Assembly: GCA_026709745.1 (NCBI GenBank)
Contig: JAPOSJ010000084.1
Coordinates: 1 to 10,300, forward strand
Direction: 5' to 3'
DNA: 10,300 nt
From: Candidatus Dadabacteria bacterium
Lineage (GTDB): Bacteria > Desulfobacterota_D > UBA1144 > Nemesobacterales > Nemesobacteraceae
A program made the translations under genes and the position numbers. The notes under the pieces are model-generated. The model saw only the letters and a program-made list of their open reading frames with translations. It was not told the origin of the DNA and ran no database searches. Positions 6,744 through 10,300 of this stretch are shown here, in pieces (positions within the stretch are counted from its first letter, which is position 1; every line of letters starts with the position of its first letter).

Positions 6744-7505
6744 TTACAGAAGCCTCACTACTACTCCCCTCTGCGCCAGAAACTCCTTTGTTTCCTTTAT
6801 CGAGTACTTACCATAGTGAAAGATTGACGCACATAGAACTGCGTCCGCAAAGCCCTCTTCTACAGCTTCAAGCAGATGTTCAAGCTTGCCCGCTCCCCCT
6901 GAGGCTATTACAGGTATGCCTACGGTTTGCGATATTGTCGCCGTGAGCTCAATGTCGTAACCATCTCTTGTTCCGTCCTTGTCCATGCTTGTGAGAAGGA
7001 TTTCTCCAGCCCCGAAGCTCTCCATTTTCTTGGCCCACCCGACGGCATCTATTCCGGTCGGGTTGCGCCCGCCGTGGGTGAAGACTTCCCAACCCCCTCT
7101 TTCTTTTCTTCTGGCGTCTATGGCGACCACTATGCACTGGCTACCAAACCTCTCAGAAGCACGCCTTACGAATTCTGGTTCCGCTATGGCTGCGGTGTTG
7201 ATCGTGACCTTATCCGCTCCCGCAAGCAGAAGTTCTCTTATGTCCTGCACGGTGCTTAGTCCTCCTCCCACGGTGAGGGGAACAAAAACCTCGCTTGCGG
7301 TCCTCTTGACCACATCTATCATAGTTTTTCTTCTTTCATGCTACGCTGTGATGTCGAGAAACGTTATCTCGTCCGCTCCCTGTTCACTGTACTTTTTGGC
7401 AACTTCGACAGGATCTCCGGCGTCCCTCAGGTTTACGAACTGAACCCCCTTCACCACCCTTCCATTTTTTACATCAAGACACGGAATTATCCGTTTTGAA
7501 ACCAT
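6744..7505 (-). pseudogene. hisF: hisF, imidazole glycerol phosphate synthase cyclase subunit, interrupted by in-frame amber codon
   Basis: The full-length HisF frame (253 codons plus stop) starts at ATG 7505, one nucleotide after the hisA stop. It contains a TAG at codon 55 (7341-7343) where relatives have Ser in the DITAS motif. Both sides remain in the same frame and are well conserved: MVSKRIIPCLDVKNGRVVKG with catalytic D11 before the stop, and TMIDVVKRTASEVFVPLTV, VAIDARR with catalytic D130, LLTSMDKDGT and GIPVIASGGAGK after it. HisF cyclises the PRFAR-derived intermediate to imidazole glycerol phosphate with ammonia from HisH. As written, translation yields 54 residues, or restarts at ATG 7322 (192 residues, lacking D11 and the first strands). 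No other damage is seen, so a sequencing or assembly error, a fresh mutation or readthrough are all open. Confidence 0.9.
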
Positions 7506-7506
7506 T

Positions 7507-8229
7507 TCACTGAAACCTTCTTATGGCGTCTTCAAGGTCTATGGAACCCGAGTAAAGCGATTTTCCGAGAATTGCTCCCAAAAGGTTTGTCTCACCAACT
7601 GACTGTATCTTTTCAAGGTCGGCAAGCGACGCAATTCCGCCTGAGACAATTACTGGAAGGGGGCAGATGGAAAGAAAGTCTCTTACTGAAGCCGTCTCTG
7701 TTCCTTCCATGGTTCCATCCCTATCAACATTTGTGTGGATCACAAACGACACTCCGATATCGCGAAATTCAAGCATCGTCCGCTCAACGGAGGCATCTAT
7801 TGTTTCCTTCCATCCGTAAAGGGCTATCTTTCCGCCCTTGGTGTCGACCCCGACGGCTATTCTGCCTGGAAACCTCCGGCAGATGTCTTCAAGAAATTCC
7901 CTGTCTGTAAAGGCCGAAGTGCCTATTATCACTCTTTTGATCCCGATTTCGAGATATCTCTCTACGGTGGCCGTGTTTCTTATTCCACCTCCCACCTGAA
8001 CATTTGAAGAAATACCGCTGACTATCTGCCGCACGGCTTCGAAATTCCCCGGGTTTCCCTTGAAGGCTCCGTCAAGATCCACTACATGAATCCACTTGGC
8101 CCCTTTACTCTCCCATTTTTTTGCAGTGTCAGAAGGGCTGTGAGAAAACACGGTCTCCGTGCCTTCTTCTCCCCTTAAGAGCCGTACGCAGTTTCCGTCT
8201 TTTAAATCTATTGCGGGAATTATGAGCAA
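7507..8229 (-). CDS. hisA: HisA, phosphoribosylformimino-5-aminoimidazole carboxamide ribotide isomerase
   Basis: A 240-residue (beta-alpha)8 barrel that isomerises ProFAR to PRFAR in histidine synthesis, supplying HisF. It shows LIIPAIDLKDGNCVRLLRG with D8, HVVDLDGAFKG, VQVGGGIRN, IIGTSAF, VGVDTKGG with D129, HTNVDRDGT and VIVSGGIASL. D8 and D129 correspond to the catalytic acid/base pair, and the two GG motifs bind the phosphates. The frame is open further upstream to 8298, but that extension is unconserved. The TTG at 8229 places the conserved LIIPAID at residue 2 and has TGAGG 8 nt upstream (8238-8242), so I choose it. It is the first gene of the minus-strand operon, and its TGA is one base from the hisF ATG, indicating translational coupling. 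Confidence 0.93.
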   Translation of the reverse strand: MLIIPAIDLKDGNCVRLLRGEEGTETVFSHSPSDTAKKWESKGAKWIHVVDLDGAFKGNPGNFEAVRQIVSGISSNVQVGGGIRNTATVERYLEIGIKRVIIGTSAFTDREFLEDICRRFPGRIAVGVDTKGGKIALYGWKETIDASVERTMLEFRDIGVSFVIHTNVDRDGTMEGTETASVRDFLSICPLPVIVSGGIASLADLEKIQSVGETNLLGAILGKSLYSGSIDLEDAIRRFQ

Positions 8230-8264
8230 CTTAAGAACCTCACTGTTAACTGAAAACCACAGGA

Positions 8265-8294
8265 ATAGTACACAAGCGGGAAAGGGATTGTAAG
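8265..8294 (-). promoter_or_regulatory. candidate promoter of the hisA-hisF-dgt-mqnA-mqnD operon
   Basis: On the minus strand CTTACA (8289-8294) and TACTAT (8265-8270) are 18 bp apart, about 35 bp before the hisA TTG. Each hexamer matches four of six consensus positions, so this is a modest candidate supported mainly by its location. Confidence 0.3.
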
Positions 8295-8325
8295 ACATCT
8301 CGAAAAAATATCGATTCAGCTTGCT

Positions 8326-8574
8326 TCAGTCCTTATAGTCTTGCAGTTCAGTTTCGCCTTTGGCCGCCTTTAGGTATATATCAAGGAAACGGTTAACCGC
8401 CCGCGCGACAATTTCATCCCAGTCTCACCCCTGCCGAGGGTATTTCCTTCAATTGTATTACTCGTGTAGGTATGCTCAACCCGGAACCATCCATTCAGAT
8501 TTCTTATAAGTACTTTGGGAAGCAGGCCGTATTTATCGGGTAGCTTTTTTTGCTGTAAGTTCTTCATAGGTCAT
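8326..8574 (-). pseudogene. Remnant of a Fic-domain protein gene (N-terminal and probable C-terminal pieces, core missing)
   Basis: On the minus strand an ATG at 8574 opens MTYEELTAKK, then a run of seven A (near 8546-8552) shifts frame. The next frame (open 8567-8370) reads LNGWFRVEHTYTSNTIEGN, closely matching the N-terminal helix of Fic proteins (usual pattern WLRVEWTYxSNAIEGNTL). It includes the inhibitory S-x-x-x-E-G motif that blocks AMPylation. The expected Fic core with HPFxxGNGR is absent. Soon after, another frame reads ARAVNRFLDIYLKAAKGE and ends at TGA 8326-8328, resembling the C-terminal Fic helix. The picture is a fic gene with an internal deletion and at least one frameshift. 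The N-terminal identity is fairly sure; the C-terminal piece is tentative. No RBS is evident. It occupies most of the 488-bp gap between hisA and the lipoprotein gene; I see nothing else in 8575-8704. Confidence 0.6.
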
Positions 8575-8704
8575 GAGGTAACCCACAAACTATAACGTCA
8601 TGGTTTCAGCCAAAAGATTTCCTTTTGATAGTGTTTGGCTTTCCGCAGATTTGTTTTTTCTTAACGCTGTGGCAGTATTCCAGTGTAGTTAAGATTCTAA
8701 TTCT

Positions 8705-8711
8705 GGAGGGG
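8705..8711 (+). promoter_or_regulatory. ribosome binding site of the lipoprotein gene
   Basis: GGAGGGG lies 6 nt before ATG 8718, a strong purine-rich Shine-Dalgarno that fixes the start just ahead of a well-formed signal peptide. Confidence 0.75.
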
Positions 8712-8717
8712 ATTACA

Positions 8718-10300
8718 ATGGACAATCCATACCGAGTCAGGTTTCGGAGCCTTGCCCTTAAGTGGGTTGGTATCTTTTTAGTTTTTCTGGTCGCAGGATG
8801 TGGGGGTGGGGGCGGAAGTGGCGACGATGGACAGCCCCCTCCTGATGACGAACAGCCCCCTCCTGTTAAGCTTCCTGCGGATGAGAGCCTTGTTCTTAAG
8901 ACTGCGAACACCGCAGATTTGAGAGGGGTAGAGCAATATTACGGTGATGTATATTCTGGAATCTACACCGCTTCTGGCGGCGTATCCATAGACGTGTGGG
9001 TCTCTCTGCGCGAATCTAGCCAGGAAATTGGAGCGGTAAAACGCCTCGGCGTTATAATTCAGGGCGGAACGGGCTCCAAGGTTACCGGACTGCTTGACGT
9101 GGACGAGGGAGTGCACACTGTTTGGGTTGCGATAAACTACCGCGGGTCGAATATTACTGACATAACTGCCGAGAAAGAATGTCCTCCAGGTCAGGATTTT
9201 GTTTCCTGTCTGAAGAGCCACAATAGCTTCAGCAAGATCAATCCCAGGCTTAACGCACATGACGCCAATTCCGTAATACGTATGTTCGCTGAAGATGAGG
9301 ATATTATGGTTAATGGGCAAAAGAAAAAAGCGTCTGATTTTGTGCCTTTAAACACCATTCTTGCTCCCGTAAATCTCTATACAAGTTCATTCGGGGGCGT
9401 CATAGTAGGCTACATGCTTGCTGAAGACAATCCCCCTCGGCTTCACAACGTGTTTTTTGAACAGGTTACGGCACCTAGAGAACATCCCATATCAGACGGT
9501 CTTCACAATGCCGCACGCATGATGGACATACTTTTCAGCACATGCGAGAAAGATCCTTCCTGTATCGCAGCCTATCCAGATATACGCGTGAATTTCCGTC
9601 GTTTTATGGATGATCATCACTCATCTCCGGTCCAGATTAACGGGGAGATGGTTTATGCCGGAGGGGTTTTTGACAGGATAGTTCATATAATAGAAGAGGA
9701 GCGAGAGGTAGGCCGGGCTATAAGATACATAGGAGATATTGCAAACACCCACGTCCGAGGTAATTCTGCAATCACTACCGGATACGGACCGCGTGACTAC
9801 CGTAGCATGTCTGGCGAACAGCAAAGAGAGACATACGGTCTTCCGGACCTTGACGGAGACGAAGATAGATGGTCTGCCTTTCCCTTTCCGGGAGCAGGCA
9901 GGTTTTTCCCGGGAATAACAAACCGTACGGGAATGATCTGTTCTTTCGGGATAAACAGGTCGGAAGACCCTGACAGTCTTTCTCTTTATGATCAGGTAGG
10001 AAATCAAGAACTTCCTGGAGACAGCGATGGAATGAAGAGTGCGTTCGGATACGGTTTTCTGGTCAGCTACAAGACTTATCTCACAGTCTGTCCGCAGCTA
10101 AAAGAACAGACCGGAGGTCTCCAATTACCGAAAGTTTCGGATATTGAGGCTCAGAACGTGATCGTCTACAGGGGAGGTCTTGATATAAAACATTACTTCA
10201 GTGAAGATCCGCAACAAGATGAAATTATGGCTTATTTTTCAGATTCAGTAAATCACCGTCGTGTTATCACACACAGATTTCTCGGTCAGCAGCTTGGAGA
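8718..10300 (+). CDS. Secreted lipoprotein, alpha/beta hydrolase (TAP/S33-like), 3'-truncated
   Basis: Open from ATG 8718 to the window edge: 527 codons, no stop. Residues 1-27 form a lipoprotein signal peptide (basic RVRFRSLALK, hydrophobic GIFLVFLV) with the lipobox VAGC, so C28 is the likely lipidated residue. A Gly-rich and Pro/Asp-rich tether (29-49) follows, placing the protein on a membrane surface outside the cytoplasm. The rest resembles tripeptidyl-aminopeptidase-like alpha/beta hydrolases: LGVIIQGGTGSKVTG as oxyanion-hole region, VAINYRGSN, a nucleophile elbow YTSSFGG with S224, ARMMDILFSTCEKDPSC followed by AAYPDIRVNF, and late in the ORF VIVYRGGLDI with D489, a candidate acid. 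The catalytic His would lie near or beyond the edge. Several Cys fit an extracytoplasmic protein. It is divergent from hisA and unrelated in function to the operon. The substrate cannot be told; peptidase or esterase activity are alternatives. Confidence 0.72.
   Translation, partial: MDNPYRVRFRSLALKWVGIFLVFLVAGCGGGGGSGDDGQPPPDDEQPPPVKLPADESLVLKTANTADLRGVEQYYGDVYSGIYTASGGVSIDVWVSLRESSQEIGAVKRLGVIIQGGTGSKVTGLLDVDEGVHTVWVAINYRGSNITDITAEKECPPGQDFVSCLKSHNSFSKINPRLNAHDANSVIRMFAEDEDIMVNGQKKKASDFVPLNTILAPVNLYTSSFGGVIVGYMLAEDNPPRLHNVFFEQVTAPREHPISDGLHNAARMMDILFSTCEKDPSCIAAYPDIRVNFRRFMDDHHSSPVQINGEMVYAGGVFDRIVHIIEEEREVGRAIRYIGDIANTHVRGNSAITTGYGPRDYRSMSGEQQRETYGLPDLDGDEDRWSAFPFPGAGRFFPGITNRTGMICSFGINRSEDPDSLSLYDQVGNQELPGDSDGMKSAFGYGFLVSYKTYLTVCPQLKEQTGGLQLPKVSDIEAQNVIVYRGGLDIKHYFSEDPQQDEIMAYFSDSVNHRRVITHRFLGQQLG
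8831..8865 (+). repeat. short direct repeat encoding the PPP linker
   Basis: ACAGCCCCCTCCTG occurs at 8831-8844 and exactly again at 8852-8865, a 21-bp (seven-codon) period giving two Gln-Pro-Pro-Pro blocks separated by acidic residues. The in-frame period suggests the lipoprotein tether can grow or shrink by repeat slippage. Confidence 0.7.

Noticed and set aside
7341..7343. hisF TAG as pyrrolysine insertion or general amber reassignment
   Set aside because: Four neighbouring genes end in TAG, the position is normally Ser, and HisF is not a known pyrrolysine protein.
8230..8298. N-terminal extension of HisA up to 8298
   Set aside because: It is not like HisA, and the region better fits a promoter and leader; TTG 8229 has an RBS and gives the usual N-terminus.
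8606..9320. Two overlapping minus-strand open frames across the start of the lipoprotein gene
   Set aside because: Low-complexity translations antisense to the signal peptide and tether; the plus-strand frame has RBS, lipobox and hydrolase motifs.
9621..10007. 128-codon minus-strand open frame
   Set aside because: Antisense to the continuing hydrolase frame with no recognisable motif or RBS.

Overview
This window reads as a chromosomal metabolic region of a Gram-negative bacterium. A lipobox-bearing lipoprotein, a diaminopimelate-epimerase relative, a cytochrome c assembly protein and the futalosine route to menaquinone all fit that. The exact lineage cannot be fixed from the sequence. The combination resembles deep-branching groups near Desulfobacterota or Dadabacteria, but that is a low-confidence guess. 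Apart from one broken fic remnant there are no insertion sequences, RNA genes or CRISPR arrays that I can support.

Left half, plus strand (1-3945). The 3' end of a CcsA/HemX-type cytochrome c assembly gene is followed by a clear sigma70-type promoter and a dodecin gene. Next come a DapF-family gene in which both catalytic cysteines are serine, an amidohydrolase best read as aminodeoxyfutalosine deaminase (MqnX), and an unusual fusion of a gamma-glutamylcyclotransferase-like domain with an N-formylglutamate-amidohydrolase-like domain. These genes are tightly spaced and are probably cotranscribed from the dodecin promoter.

Middle, minus strand (8229 down to 3964). A compact operon runs hisA, hisF, dgt-like HD phosphohydrolase, mqnA, mqnD. 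It converges on the plus-strand cluster, with only 18 bp between the two stop codons. MqnA makes the first intermediate from chorismate, MqnX deaminates aminodeoxyfutalosine and MqnD makes 1,4-dihydroxy-6-naphthoate, so three futalosine-pathway steps sit in this window on two converging units. hisF carries an in-frame amber codon at position 55 in an otherwise full-length, uninterrupted reading frame. Three of the five genes in this operon start with TTG.

Right end (8230-10300). The hisA upstream region holds a degraded minus-strand fic remnant: the N-terminal inhibitory-helix region and what looks like the C-terminal helix, without the catalytic core. A divergent plus-strand gene then encodes a long secreted lipoprotein of the alpha/beta-hydrolase (TAP/S33-like) type. 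It has no stop before the window ends.

The items most worth a second look are the amber codon in hisF, the Ser/Ser DapF-like protein in a menaquinone gene neighbourhood, and the GGCT/FGase fusion.
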